This document shows, in pieces, positions 1-11,899 of a stretch of 64,000 nucleotides of DNA. Made by a program: the position numbers and the translations under genes. The stretch lies in assembly GCA_958295665.1 (NCBI GenBank), contig OY282560.1:148792091-148856090 (forward strand). The letters run 5' to 3'. Within the stretch, counting starts at the first letter, position 1, and every line of letters starts with the position of its first letter. The notes under the pieces are model-generated. The model worked only from the letters and a program-made list of their open reading frames with translations. It was not told the DNA's origin and did no database searches. The stretch is from Tipula vernalis. Taxonomy: Eukaryota > Arthropoda > Insecta > Diptera > Tipulidae.

Positions 1-1512
1 AATAATGTGTTTCAAAGGCGAACCCAACCTTAACTAGAAAAATATACTCCTACTTTTACAAAAATACTGCGCCAACACAAAATATAAGATATACGAAAGC
101 TTTGATATTTACAACTTGAGTACAATAAATGTCTTAAGGAAATATTTAAAACAAAAAAATAAAAAACGATAGGTGGTTGAACATATTGGATTCCTTTTTT
201 TTTTTGTGGTTGTTTGTCGTATTTACTTACCGAATACTTTCAGTTCGACTACGCGGTGAATAGTCCTTTGAATGACTAAATCCCGTTTGTGTATATCTTA
301 AATTATATAAATAAAAATATAAAAATAAACTTGTGATTTGGGTATGATGCACATATCGTAAATACGGTTTAAAATGGAAAAAGGTTAAAGGGAATACGTA
401 AATATATGTAAACTTGATGTATGTACCATAGGGTAGGTATACGCGATTGCTTATATTCTGCTTGTTTTCATTTAATATTAAAATGCCGCAAACGATTAAA
501 GTTACCTCTCATATCAAAGAACATCTGTGCGGTTTCATCATCGTCATGTGTATACCATTGGGAGTGTGATACCAAAACAAATACGTTAAAATAATGATTC
601 AACATTTTTTTTTTTTTGTAAATTTTCAAAATAAATTTTTCATTTTTCATATTTGAATGGTAGCCTGTGTAAATATAATCATTGTATCAACACAATCATA
701 ATATTTAGTTGATTTTTTCATTTTAAAGTACTTGTTTGTTATTTTTTGATGTGGTCAACATTAAAATAACGATAAAAGCTCAAACATATACCAATAATAT
801 CACAAGCGAAAAAAGTACAATTTACCCATTAATATCTCGCTTATATATGTATTTGTGTTTGTATATATGTATATATATTTGACTGTACATCACATTTTCC
901 AATTCAATAAACATTTTCGATGAATTTTACTCCATCATTCAATTCCATAGATAACAGGCAAAAAAAGAAGAAAAAATCAAAATCACAAAACAGTAAAATG
1001 TTCAAAACATTAAATTAAAGGAAAGCTTGTTAAGTAAATTTATATTGTACATAGATTATGTTACATTATTCTCTTGGGGGCCGCAAAACATAAAAGTCAA
1101 TTTAAAAGCTCAATCATATACATATACGTACGTATAAAACAAAACAATTTACATATAACACGACATAAAACATGACAAAATGAAGCTTTTTTTCTTCACC
1201 GTCTCCTTCGACTTAACATTTCAAATCTCAGCTTTAAATCTATAGAATTCACAATGTTCCCCAATATTCACGAAAGTTTTACTTAAAGCTATATTTATAT
1301 GTAATCGTTTTGAAATTTAATTTAATTTAAGTTTTGTAAAATTTTCTAGAGTTTGAGAGAAAAAATAAAAGAAAAAAAAACAAATGAAACCCAATTGAAA
1401 CTCGTACATGAAATGAAAAATGATTGATTTAAAAATAGAAAATGATAATAAAAGCTGCTGCTTTGTACCTGCTGCCTACAAATTATATTTATTTTATTAA
1501 TTTTATATTTAC
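1..1512. other. AT-rich non-coding DNA, downstream Dh44-R intron
   Basis: No convincing coding exon. A minus-strand ORF at 468-650 has no recognisable domain and lacks a good acceptor upstream. This stretch should lie inside or beyond the next receptor intron. Confidence 0.5.
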
Positions 1513-1640
1513 CTTCTACTACGTTGATGTAATTGTCCTAGACGGATGTTACGCTCGTCACGCCACCGATCGATACGATGGCGTAGGGCTAGTCGAACTT
1601 CTGAATTAAGGAAACAATAAAATAGTGAGACTGATAGACC
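1513..1640 (-). CDS. Dh44-R: Dh44-R exon: TM7 and proximal cytoplasmic tail
   Basis: A 128-bp exon too short to appear as an ATG-started ORF. Its acceptor is cgtttccag and its donor is GTAAAT. It encodes [20 protein letters not shown], the class B TM7/helix 8 signature, then [20 protein letters not shown]. Codon phase follows directly from the STQ exon 7.4 kb away. It ends with two bases of a split codon, so at least one more coding exon must follow on the minus strand. I could not identify it in 1-1512. Confidence 0.88.
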
Positions 1641-3239
1641 CTGGAAACGAGAAGCAAATAAAAAATTATTGGTTTTAATCGTTGACATTTAATTGTTAAT
1701 TAAAATTAAAATTCTGAATATTATATTTTCCAAATAAATGCAGTAAATGCAATTCATTACGTTCAGAAAAATTTGAATTTGTATTTGAATCGAGAAAATC
1801 ATTTTTTCATGAAAATGCCCTGTTCAAAATTATTTTTAATACGTTCAGGATACTTTAACCGTAAACAATCAAAACAAGTGAAAAAGAGTGTTTTTATTAA
1901 ATAATACAACAAGAAGTACAACGTAATACTGATTGATGATTGTGACCTTGATACACATGTAATGTATTCCCTTAATAATATTATGTAAAATAAATTTTTG
2001 GAAGATAATTGGTTCTAGCCTAACGTGTCGATTACCAGCAAAATTGGCTAAGAAACAATCTGAATATACTATATAGGGTTCGTCAGTGTTATCAATTAAA
2101 AATGCTGTAGTTTAGTCAATTATTAATGTTTTTATTTATTATGTTAAGGAATTGTTGAAAATATATTAAGTTTCATTAAATCCGGTATGTCTACCTCTGG
2201 CATGGATCGTCTACGATCCCAATTTCATCAAATATATAATAGGGGAAGTGGAGCTAAAGTAAGCACTTTCCACAATTTTCTTAATAAAAGCTTAAAAGTT
2301 AAAATATTTGGAATTTTTTGATACGTACATTATTTTATGAAGTTAGGCCTATACAATGGGTCTGTCGGAAACATAAAGAATCCTTTTGATTTATTTAAAA
2401 AACAGTTTACAAAAAAATATTTTTTCCGCTTACGTTTGGGTACCCTACATTGGGGTAAGTGTAAGCTAGTGAAATTTTATTAGTAAAAAAAAAAAAATAG
2501 TAATGCACAGTCATCAACTAAAAATAATTAAACAGACTTAAGAATATTTATCGCATATTGTAACCGCTTAAATCGACGGTAAACCTATAGTAACCTTTAG
2601 TCCTTATAGTTCCTGGGATTTGGCTTGGCAATTTCTCAACAATGTCTCACTTCTACTGATCTGCGATGTGTCATCGATAATTGGGAAAACGTAATCTATA
2701 TTAAAATATACAAGCATACCCGATTGTAGCAACCATCGTGTGTTTTCGTTTACATAAAATACTTCGTTCACAAAATATTTTTATTTCCCCAGTTTTCCTT
2801 TTGTTTATAATGTATATCACAATGTGTTAGTTAGTATATTATGTGTTGCTATACACGAGAAACAATTTTTGTTTCAATTAAGAACAAAAGACAAAACTAT
2901 TTGAAATAGATAAAAATGTTTCTACAATCTGCATCCACACGACTGTGTTATTAAAAAATTTACAGTTATAGCTAGCTGTGTGATTTTAATATACATGCAC
3001 CATTACATTGACTTAGAACAGTAATTATAAAATACTAAGTTACATGTATAAGTATTGTAATATGACGTATCGTATTATGTATATTAAACACGTCGGGATA
3101 AATAAAACAAATATTCAAAAATTTTGCGAATCATCAAATCAGTTCGACTTTCGATGAAATTAGATTTAATAATTAATGTGATTTTCGTGATTACAAATAG
3201 TATTGTATAATTAAGAGAGTTAAATTTTCCGAAATATAC
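1641..3239. other. AT-rich intron DNA without recognised features
   Basis: This is the receptor intron segment between the TM7 exon and the first Helitron remnant. I see no ORF with a known domain and no clear repeat. Confidence 0.5.
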
Positions 3240-3246
3240 TATTAGT

Positions 3247-3850
3247 ATGAAACGAAATAGACAAGAATATTTTACAAGCTATCGTCGTAGAAGAAATAGT
3301 GAAATAAATGAACGGCAACGAGTGAGGCGTTCACAACACCAAGTGGATATTAATAGACCTACAATTCGTCTTGAACTTCGCAAATCCATTTACAAGTCGG
3401 TTATTTCGGGATCTTTAGAATTTTCCTCAGACACATAATCTTGGACCGCTTTCGTTCACATGCATCCATTGCGCTGCAGTTCACTTCAAAAGCAAGGTTA
3501 AATCTAATTGTTGCCACAATGGCAAGTTGTCTAATTTACCTACTTCCAACGCACATTTTCCAATTGAAATTAAAGAATTATACATTGGTACTGATCGCAA
3601 AAGCCGAAATTTCCGTGAGTTCATTAGGCAATACAACAACTCTAACGCCTTTGCTTCAATGGGAGCCAATATACATAATATATATGGCAGTGTTTATTGC
3701 TACCACAAAACTACTGATAACATTCCAATTGACTTAAATTTGAATATGGGAAACGTCCACACTGCTGATGCCGATATTTTGTATGCTGAACTATTTCTTT
3801 TTGATACTGATACCGCTGTCAATATTCGTACGAATAATCATTATAACTAA
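3247..3850 (+). pseudogene. Helitron 1 Rep N-terminal region
   Basis: Two overlapping frames make up the N-terminal part. The first, 3247-3438, is Arg-rich (YRRRRNSEINERQRVRRSQH). The second, 3527-3850, carries IGTDRKSRNFREFIRQYNNS, then NAFASMGANI and a DADILYAELFLFDTDTA segment. These match the pattern seen in the other two Helitrons in this window (FLRNIRxYNxAFxMTSF, then a loop ending in a DPDTQ-like segment). Frameshifts separate the pieces and a stop closes the second one before the main Rep ORF. The product cannot be made intact. Confidence 0.7.
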
Positions 3851-3868
3851 GCCTGCCTAAAAGAAATC

Positions 3869-5029
3869 ATGACGACAATTGTTAATGTATTGCATAAAAT
3901 ATCACCATACGCTAGAAGTTATAAAAAGCTTCGAGAAGCATTCGAAACCGAATCAGCATATGCTGCCCAAAATAATTGCGAGATAAATAAAGTGTCCTTA
4001 GTTTTTTATAGAAATTTACAGGATGATCAAAGAGTGTATAATGCACCTACAAATGCTAATGATGTTGCGTTAATTTATGTTCCCGATCGTGATGGCAACA
4101 TACCCGCCCAAATCGATTTTGCAGTTTATCCTACCAATAGTAGAAGCATTAAGCGAATAAACTTCATATCCAAACATTTGGACCCAATGATTTTTCCTCT
4201 TTTTTACCCTAATGGAGATTTTGGATGGACTACCAATATACCTCATAATACAACGAACTCTATGGCTGTACGAAATACTACCACCGTCCTACAATTTTAC
4301 GCATATAAAATAGCAATTAGACCAACAATTTTTAACCCTCTTCACTATGGGGGAAAGCTATTTCAGCAGTATATTGTATATGCTTATGCGCGTGTAGAAG
4401 CCAATCGCTTAATGTATATTCGATCCAATCAAAAATCTCTTCGTGTTGATTCGTACAAAGGTCTTTCAGATCATATGAATAGCTTTGGTAATGATAACAA
4501 TGTAAGGATTGGTAATTTATTCATACTTCCATCTTCATTTACTGGTGGGCCACGCTTTATGTCAAAACTTTATCAGGACAATATGGCTATGGTGAGAAAA
4601 TTTGGGCGCCCCGATTTATTTATCACGTTTACGTGTAATCCAGCGTGGCCAGAAATTAAATCGCAACTACATTCATTTCAAAATGCTTCAGATCGCCCTG
4701 ATTTAGTTACCCGAGTGTTCAATCTCAAATTAAAGGAGTTTTTGAACGATATTACCAAATCCCATGTGTTTGGAAAAACATGCAGTTACGTTTATGTCAT
4801 TGAGCACCAAAAACGTGGTTTTCCACATGCTCATTGTTTATTTACTCTCTGTAAGGAGGATAAGTTAAAATCAGCTGCAGATGTGGACAAAATCATTTCA
4901 GCTGAAATTCCCAATAAAATTACACATGCGCAACTATACGATATGGTAATAAAACATAATATACATGGGCCATGTGGAAATTTAAATCCCAATTGTGTTT
5001 GCATGGTTGATGGTAAATGTTCTAAATAA
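3869..5029 (+). pseudogene. Helitron 1 Rep HUH nuclease region
   Basis: A 386-codon open frame, the best preserved part of this copy. It contains a VYNAPTNANDVALIYVPDRD segment typical of the Helitron-like N domain, ILPSSFTGGPRFM, FITFTCNPAWPEI and EHQKRGFPHAHCLF. The HAH is the metal-binding HUH motif of rolling-circle nucleases. It closes on HGPCGNLNPNCVCM and a stop just after KCSK, where intact relatives continue into FPK. The Rep would normally nick and rejoin single strands at the element ends. With the downstream frames broken, this copy should be inactive. Confidence 0.85.
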
Positions 5030-5115
5030 TTTCCGAAACCATTCTGCGAAGAAACCGATATATCTAAAGAAACTATCCTAAATATAGGCGACGTCTAAAT
5101 ATAACTTCTGCAGTT

Positions 5116-6634
5116 ATGTCCTCAAATATTTATGTAGATAATCGTTTCATAGTTCCCTACAATCCGTTTTTGACCTTAAAATATAATGCTCATATAAATG
5201 TTGAGTTTTGTTCAACAGTTAAGGCCATAAAATATATTCACAAATATATTACCAAAGGACATGATTGTGCTAGAATTGGTGTACAAGTTGATTCTAATAA
5301 TGATCCCACAGCTGTTGTTGATTTCGATGAAATTTCGCAGTATCTTAACTGTCGCTACATTAGCGCACAAGAAGCAGCCTGGAAACTCCAAGAACTTCCA
5401 TTTCATGGTCAGTCCAAATATTGTTATGTTATCTGTGCACTTGAAAGATGGGCAGTCAATATTTTTTAACGAGAATAGCATTGAAAATGATTTGCGGCGT
5501 GAATCTATTGCAATGACGACTTTAACATCGTTTTTTGATTTAAACTTGAATGATCCAACTGCACATAATCATTTATATCAAGACATACCGATATACTACA
5601 TATTTAAAAATAAAAAATGGGAAAAACGATCCCCAAATTCACATCACGGCAATAAAGCTATAGGAAGAATAATACCAGTTTCACCAAAAGATACTGAGCG
5701 GTATCACCTCCGACTGTTATTACTTTAGGTTAAAGGAAGAGAAGCTGTTTCCTTCGAAAGCTTAAAAAGTTTTGAAAATGTAGTATATTCAACTTACAGA
5801 GAAGCTGCTCGAGCTAAAAGATTGATAACCGATTCTGCAGAATGGCATTTTTGTCTTTCTGAAGCTTCGAACTATATGCTTCCAAAATCATTACGCTCTC
5901 TTTTTGTTACAATTATTTGTCACTGCAATCCTTTAAACACATAACAATTATTTAACGACTATAAAGATTATATGATTGAAGGTTTCATTTATTCTGGTCT
6001 AGGGGAAGATGCTGCGTTAACGAACTGCATTATTTCGCTGCGAGATTTATGTGAAGATGTTGGGTTTGATCTCTTTACTGTATACCAGTACCAAATTCAG
6101 AAATATATGCCAACCTTATTACAGCACCACTTTGTATTCCTAACAATGAACCATATCTTTGGGATAATCTAAACGAAGCACAGTGTATGGCTGCTTCAAA
6201 CATTTGGTCCTCTATTCAAGGTAAAGACATTTTTGTACCGAGCATTAATACAAAAACTCAGCACAATTAATAAAACAACCTTATGTATTGCTTGGACTGG
6301 AATTGCGGCAAATCTTCTACCACATGGTATGACTTCACATTCTGCCTTTGCACTGCCTTTAAACCTTGACTGCGTTAAATTTCCTCAGTTATCAAAAAAC
6401 AAAAAATAGTTACTAATATCAATTGATTGCCTTATATGGAACGAGGCACCTATGGCACCTACAGTTGCTCTTGAAATTATTGACTTAGTATTTCGTGACT
6501 TACTGAAAAATAATTTACCTTTCGGTGGAAAATTTATTATATTAGGCGGCGACTTTCGGCAAGTTCTTCCTGTTATCCGAGGAGGAAACCGTGTCAGCGT
6601 TGTAAATGCTACAAAAACGGGTAAAATTTTGTAG
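5116..6634 (+). pseudogene. Helitron 1 Rep C-terminus and helicase fragments
   Basis: Fragments in shifting frames. At 5116-5469 are DNRFIVPYNPFLTLKYNAHI and YIHKYITKGHD, the conserved tyrosine region of Rep. At 5261-5728 are ENSIENDLRRESIAMTTLTS and the following FFDLN. At about 5730-6172 is the linker with EWHFCLSEASNYML. At about 6280-6350 is a degenerate helicase stretch (AWTGIAANLLPHGMTSHSAF). At 6452-6634 are the PIF1 motif II region and GGDFRQVLPVIRGG. Multiple stops and at least four frame changes are present. The helicase C-terminal half is missing. Confidence 0.75.
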
Positions 6635-7345
6635 TTGAGATTTCTATACGCCATTGACAAGGCATCGTATAGATGTCTAAGTAATACCGCATGTGCCATT
6701 TCGTTGTATTGCCCTCTGTGCATGATTTCTAGAAGACAAGATATTTATGCGACCCGTCCAACATAAATTTATCCAAGTTTCAAAAATGTCACGTGGTAAA
6801 ATTCTGTAGTCGAGATTTCTATGGGCCATTGACAAGGCATCGTAGAGATGTCTAAGTAATACCGCGCGTTCCGTTTCGTTGTATTGCTATCTGTGCATGA
6901 TTTTTAGCAGACAACATATTTATGCGACCCGTCCAACATAAATTTATCCAAGTTTCAAAAATGTCACGTGGTAAAATTCTGTAGTCGAGATTTCTATGGG
7001 CCATTGACAAGGCATCGTAGAGATGTCTAAGTAATACCGCGTGTGCCATTTCGTTGTATTGCCCTCTGTGCATGATTTCTAGCAGACAACATATTTATGC
7101 GACCCGTTCAACATAAATTTATTCAAGTTTCAAAAATGTCACGTGGTAAAATTCTGTAGTCGAGATTTCTATGGGCCATTGACAAGGCATCGTAGAGATG
7201 TCTAAGTAATACCGCGCGTTCCGTTTCGTTGTATTGCTATCTGTGCATGATTTTTAGCAGACAACATATTTATGCGACCCGTCCAACATAAATTTATTCA
7301 AGTTTCAAAAATGTCACGTGGTAAAATTCTGTAGTTGAGATTTCT
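6621..7345 (+). repeat. 175-bp tandem repeat, four units plus a partial
   Basis: The start GTAAAATT(C/T)TGTAG recurs at 6621, 6796, 6971, 7146 and 7321, exactly 175 bp apart, with few differences between units. Each unit carries a cacgtg palindrome at its border. Because 175 is not a multiple of three, the units do not encode a continuous protein. The array starts inside the Helitron helicase frame. The fifth unit is cut after 25 bp and flips into an inverted unit. Confidence 0.93.
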
Positions 7346-7417
7346 GCCCATAGAAATCCCAACTACAGAATTTTACCACGTGACGTTTTTGAAACTTGAA
7401 TAAATTTATGTTGGACG

Positions 7418-7434
7418 GGTCGCATAAATATGTT
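7418..7434. repeat. SINE target-site duplication, left copy
   Basis: The 17-bp sequence ggtcgcataaatatgtt belongs to the interrupted 175-bp unit and recurs exactly at 7763-7779 on the other side of the SINE. Confidence 0.9.
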
Positions 7435-7762
7435 TGTTTGTTTGTTTGTTTGAATTATTGATTTATATTTTACCGTCCTACTTTACGCCTGGAGTAGCCA
7501 AATCGAGGACGGGCGGCTACAGTCCGTCTTTTGAAAACCACCTGCACATTGCATTGCTTCATGCCAACCTGTAGTGCTGACATGAAAGGTGGGTCGGCCC
7601 ATGGATTCTGCACTCTCAACAGGGGGTCATAGATGTGTTCATTTTCATCACTGATCGTAATCAGATGATGAAAAATCCCTTTTGCATCCCGCCCCTATAG
7701 GGATTCGAACCCGGTACCTCCCGATCCAACCGCCGCAGCTTTAACCACTGCGCCGTTTGCTC
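7435..7762 (-). mobile_element. tRNA-derived SINE with 17-bp target-site duplication
   Basis: Read on the minus strand, the element starts with a tRNA-like head at 7762. An A-box-like GGCGCAGTGG is at 7745-7754 and a canonical B box GGTTCGAATCC is at 7701-7711; these are RNA polymerase III promoter elements. A body of about 230 bp follows, ending in a (CAAA)n tail (tttg repeats at 7432-7451 on the plus strand). It is flanked by the perfect direct repeat ggtcgcataaatatgtt at 7418-7434 and 7763-7779, the expected LINE-mediated target duplication. The head carries a tRNA-like anticodon-stem region, but I could not assign it to one tRNA. No protein is encoded. Confidence 0.88.
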
Positions 7763-7779
7763 GGTCGCATAAATATGTT
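7763..7779. repeat. SINE target-site duplication, right copy
   Basis: Exact second copy of ggtcgcataaatatgtt. After it the inverted 175-bp unit resumes, which confirms the SINE insertion point. Confidence 0.9.
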
Positions 7780-7859
7780 GTCTGCTAGAAATCATGCACA
7801 GAGGTCAATACAATGAAATGGCACACTCGGTATTACTTAGACATCTCTACGATGCCTTG

Positions 7860-8575
7860 ATCTGAATTCCAGCTACACAATTTTAGTGTAGCGGAGCATT
7901 TACACTTTTTAGCTTTTGTAAGGTTTTTTGTCAATTTGTCAGAAACTTCACATTAGTTCTTCGCTTAGGACTTTTAGCACCAATAATTTTGGTTTGCTAT
8001 ATCTGGGCGTTTAAGAGAAGAATCCTGCATTCAATTCCTTGAGAACTTCTTTTAACTTACAATATTGAGAGAGAGAGGAAAGACACAGAGAGAGATAGAG
8101 AGGAAAATAAAACGTATTGAGGTAATTGAAAAATCTCAAAACAAAAGCAAATTATGTTGAACTATGTTGGTTGTTAAGGTGGTTTATGAGTTTGAAGTAG
8201 GTCGGGGGGAAGTAATCGATTATCATTGAGAAGAAATTTTGGTTTCGGTTAATTGACTGGTTTTCTTTAAATTTTTCGTTTGAAATTAAAATTTTTTCGC
8301 CGTTAGTTAACCTTCGGATATGCCTGGAAATTTCACCCACCCCCAAACCTGAGCGTACGCGACTAGATATACCGCGTCAAACGAATTTGTGAACAAACAA
8401 GGGTCCCTCAGGGTAGCACTAATTTAAACAAAAATTCATGAATCAATCAGCAACTATTTAAGACAATTAACTAATGGAGTACCGATAGCAGTACTGATTA
8501 TTCTGTTTGGAAAGCAACCAAAAGCAAAAAAGACCAACAATGCAGATTCCTATAATAAAAAAGCAGGTGACAAAT
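7860..8575. other. Intron DNA with a short (GA)-rich tract
   Basis: Apart from a purine-rich gagaga tract at about 8067-8104, nothing is recognised here. Confidence 0.5.
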
Positions 8576-8799
8576 GGTCTAGGTTTATATCTACTGTACA
8601 CTAAGGATCTTCCTGCATTATAAAAAAACACCGTGGCGACTTTTGCAGATGACACGACGATATTAGCTGTTAGAGAAAACAACGAAGAGTCAACACACAA
8701 GTTACAATCAGCTACAACTCAAATACATAAATGGACAAAAAGATGGTGAATAAAACTAAATGAAACTAAATCAGTTCGCATCAACTTTACAAACAGGCG
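8576..8799 (+). pseudogene. Non-LTR reverse transcriptase fragment (Jockey-like)
   Basis: A plus-strand frame broken by two stops reads LYLLYTKDLPAL, then VATFADDTTILAVRENNEES and THKLQSATTQIHKWTKRW, then IKLNETKSVRINFTNR. FADD is the catalytic motif of the reverse transcriptase palm, and the following W.....L..N..KS pattern is typical of Jockey-clade elements. Both ends are truncated and no tail is seen. A different family was found at 20570-21545. Confidence 0.75.
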
Positions 8800-9090
8800 G
8801 TTCGAATTTATTTCGATTACAAAATGTTGGCACGAATAGTTTTGCCAACACTGTTTTTTTATTTTTATATTAAACTAAAGGTCTTTAATGTCGAAACAAC
8901 ATAAAACATTTCACTGATATAAATACGTATTAAATATACCAGAACAAAGCCAATATTTTGGGACCGAATTAAGGGATTAACTTTGTATTAAAAATAATTG
9001 TAAAATTTTTCGAAATAAAATATTTAAATAAAGCTTAAAGCTTAAAAATATTATGAGGGTAGTGCTATAAATGATTATTTAAAAGCTTAC

Positions 9091-9387
9091 CTGGGTACTT
9101 AATAAAAATGCCCGTATAATATTGAATATGTTTCCACTAACACCCTCGTTCGGTCCCATCAGCACAACCAAATAGGTTAGACCAAGCAACGGTATTAAAA
9201 TTAATAAAGCTTTTGTTGCTTTGCGATATTGTTTTGTTTCGACTGTGTTCGCTGAACGTAGTTTTGTTATTAACACCCACATAATTCGTATTAAAAAGAT
9301 TAAATTTATAATTAGCATAACACATACAGGAATTTGAAATATCCAATCAACCGTTGTCTCCTTCATCCAGGGACATGCGAACTCAAT
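9091..9387 (-). CDS. Dh44-R: Dh44-R exon: extracellular loop 2 to TM6/loop 3 (TM5, TM6)
   Basis: A 297-bp exon (99 codons) between the acceptor ttattacag and the donor gtaagc. It encodes [19 protein letters not shown], with the conserved loop-2 CPW. TM5 follows with [20 protein letters not shown]. Intracellular loop 3 carries [16 protein letters not shown], matching the G-protein-coupling ET.QYRKA.KA signature. TM6 contains [15 protein letters not shown], and the exon closes with IRAFLLSTQ, which leads into TM7. It is the longest uninterrupted stretch of the receptor in the window. Confidence 0.9.
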
Positions 9388-9460
9388 CTGTAATAAAAAA
9401 AGAAGGAAAACCATTTTAACGATTATCTTTTGTTGTGTCAATCAATTTTGAAATACATAC

Positions 9461-9648
9461 GGTACCAGCTCTATCTAAACTAAATTCGATAACTTCAGCT
9501 TGAGGAACTGTTGGTGTTGTTGCTCCTTTAGCAATGGCCCAACTAATGATAAATACGGCTGGCCCACCCCATCCAATCAAAGCATACATATTAAATCTTA
9601 AATTATCACCCGAAAATGTTTCAACGACAAGCATATACAGGTAAAGAC
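9461..9648 (-). CDS. Dh44-R: Dh44-R exon: end of TM3, TM4 and extracellular loop 2
   Basis: A 188-bp exon behind the acceptor aatttaag, with the donor GTATGT. It completes the Gly codon of VEG and reads [19 protein letters not shown], then [20 protein letters not shown]. The IGWGGPA stretch is the conserved class B TM4 core. The rest is a loop-2 segment ending in LDRAGT. That segment looks a little longer than I remember from Drosophila. An upstream alternative donor cannot be excluded, but the chosen one has the better consensus and keeps the phase. Confidence 0.83.
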
Positions 9649-9714
9649 CTTAAATTGAGCAGAACAAAAAAAAAATTCCGAAATTATCATAATTTTGTCG
9701 TAATTTTACCTTAC

Positions 9715-9808
9715 CTTCCACCATCATCCAAAAGAAATTTGTTAAACTAAAGTAATGAAATAATGTGACAAGAATAATACAACCTACAGCGCCGGGACGT
9801 AATTCCAT
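9715..9808 (-). CDS. Dh44-R: Dh44-R exon: extracellular loop 1 end and TM3
   Basis: A 94-bp exon with an acceptor (acaatttcag) and a GTAAGG donor. It encodes MELRPGAVGCIILVTLFHYF followed by SLTNFFWMMVE, plus the first base of a Gly codon. The Cys at residue 10 is in the place of the conserved TM3 cysteine that pairs with extracellular loop 2, and NFFWM.VEG is the class B TM3 hallmark. The first Met is internal to the protein, not a start codon. The next intron is only 66 bp. Confidence 0.88.
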
Positions 9809-11899
9809 CTGAAATTGTATAAATAAAAAAAAAAAAACATTTTTAGGGGTTATTTTGGTATATGTAATTGCGGGATGGTAAAAATTGACGATATACGAGC
9901 ACAATAGAAATCGATATAATTTGGAGAAAATCACTTAATTGCGTTAGGTATATAATGTGTGGCTGCGCCCGTTGTTGATTTATCGCTTGCACTGTTATTG
10001 TTTTATTTTTTGTTACCACATAAAAGTTGGTTTATTTATAATTTAATTTTTTAATTAAACGTACATATTTCGATAGCATTTTTGTGGAAAATTGAAATTT
10101 AATTTTCATTTATGTACATAGTTTTCCACTTTAGTACAAAAAAGTGATTACAAATAAAAAAAAATTGATATACCATTTTATTGCATTTTTCACTAAATGG
10201 TTGAAACAAAAGCTTTAAAAATTTAAATATATAGAGAGAGGGTAATTTGAAAAGTTCTTGGAACGGAAATAGAAAAACAAGCTTTCAGTGAGCATCGATT
10301 TTCCAGTTCGTTTACCAAAAACGCTTTCCATGCAAAAATCTTTTGAGGTTTGGGAACAGATGGAAGCCAGATCTAAATCTTTTTTGGTTGACAGTGTGGT
10401 GACAGTTGGTCGAGCTTAGTTGTATAATGATTTTAATTGAAATTCTGGTATGGTAAAACCAAAAATATTCTTTACCAAAAAACAATAAAATGACTGAATT
10501 ACAACAAATTTGTTGAACAGTTATTCTCCTTTTTAATCCATTCGATTTAATCTAGAGCACGCTTGAGGCTGTTTCAATGGAAAATAGAACTTATTACAGC
10601 GCTATATGGCAGTAAGTACAAGCACCAAGGTAGAAAAGCAGATTCGAAACTTCAAGCAACTATTCTGCAGCAACAATATAACAGTACCTCACTGCTTACT
10701 CGCCAGAACAACGAATATGTGAACTTTACCAGCGACCAAGGATATCCGTGGATTTTAGCCGTACTGGATAACGCTGCTTATTCAGTTCCGTTTGGCCAAG
10801 ACTGAAGATTTTCACCCATCTGTTGACTACGTTCACGTTCTCGTATGTGGTTGGCCAATGTCTATTACGTTTTTCAAAGATTCTCATGTTGACTTCTTTA
10901 AGTGTCCTGTTGCAGCTTCCGACAATATTTTTGGGATATTTACCATTCAACAAGTTCCAATGCAGGATTACGTTACAATTCTTCATTTGAAAGCATTTTC
11001 ACAAAAAAATCAATTCTGGTGGTTTCAAATAGAAATAGACAGGAAAATATTAAATTTTATATTTTAACATAATATGGTATATCAAAACCAAGCCTTGGCT
11101 CAAGCTACTATCACGTACTACAAGTTGAAATTATTGAAAAGATCAATGATTATATCAATAAGCTGATTTGATTTGATACCGCGTAGGCTTACGGTGATTC
11201 GTGGAAAGTTATAGTCGGGGTGGTGAGTGGTAAAAAAAATGCTACTATTTTAGAAAGCCTGATATAGGGTAGGATAGCATACGGTATATGACAATAGCAT
11301 GCCGTTAGTTAGCCAGTTTCATTTGCAGCTGGCGCATGTTTGTGGCATAAGCTTCATAAAATTTTAAAATTGGTTTCTTCAGTCTTCAAATTATTGTAAC
11401 GGGACTCGTCAGGAGCGTGTCAAATTCCTAACAAAATGTAGTTGGGGAACTGTTTTATAAAATGTAAAATTTGGTTACAAATAGTAAATCTTATTAAAAA
11501 TCAAATAAATATAATCAGCCTGAATTTTTATTTAAGAAACGCCTTCACCACTCGATAGAAGCACACTCGATTTTACTCAAGCTTCATTTAAAAAATTGCC
11601 AAATTAATAAAAGTTCACAAGGAGTTGCATTTAGATTGTGGATACTGTTACTGGTAAAGACACGTTGCACGACACAGTCGAAATTATATTTCAAAATATT
11701 AAACCGGGTACAATTGAAAACGAGTTTAGTAGTAAAGCAGAGGAAATCAGCGATTACTCCGAACTTAGATCCTGCAGGATCGCATCAAGTTCTGCAACCA
11801 ATATCTCCAGAAATAAACGTCGAACCAAGCATTTAAAAACTTAACAGAGAATATATCGACTCAAACAACGTAACATAGATACACTAATAGAGACCGGAA

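Larger units (their letters stand above)
3240..6634 (+). mobile_element. Helitron remnant 1
   Basis: Plus-strand remains of an autonomous Helitron, a rolling-circle DNA transposon encoding a HUH-type Rep nuclease fused to a PIF1-family helicase. The order N-terminal basic region, Helitron-like N domain, HUH nuclease, linker and helicase is preserved, but spread over several frames with stops. The helicase is cut off after the GGDFRQVLPVIRGG motif, where a 175-bp tandem repeat begins. Neither a 5' TC end nor a 3' CTRR hairpin end was identified. It lies in the 7.4-kb receptor intron, opposite in orientation to the gene. Confidence 0.85.
7346..7859 (-). repeat. Inverted copy of the 175-bp unit, split by a SINE
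   Basis: From 7346 the sequence is the reverse complement of the 175-bp unit and forms a hairpin with the truncated fifth unit (arms of about 25 bp around gcccatag). It runs to 7434, is interrupted by 328 bp of SINE, and resumes at 7780 to about 7859, just short of one full unit. Confidence 0.88.

Noticed and set aside
468..650. Minus-strand ORF as a possible last receptor exon
   Set aside because: It has no similarity to known DH44 receptor tails that I can recall, and no good acceptor site upstream.
6385..7073. Minus-strand ORFs with MHRGQYNEMAHAVLLRHLYD
   Set aside because: They fall in the 175-bp tandem units, whose length is not a multiple of three, so the match between ORFs comes from the DNA repeat.
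7660..7762. Functional tRNA gene
   Set aside because: A and B boxes are present, but the region continues into a SINE body with a CAAA tail and target duplication, and no complete cloverleaf could be drawn.
10563..11067. Two overlapping plus-strand ORFs as a possible gene
   Set aside because: No domain, no splice structure and ordinary chance length. Left unassigned.
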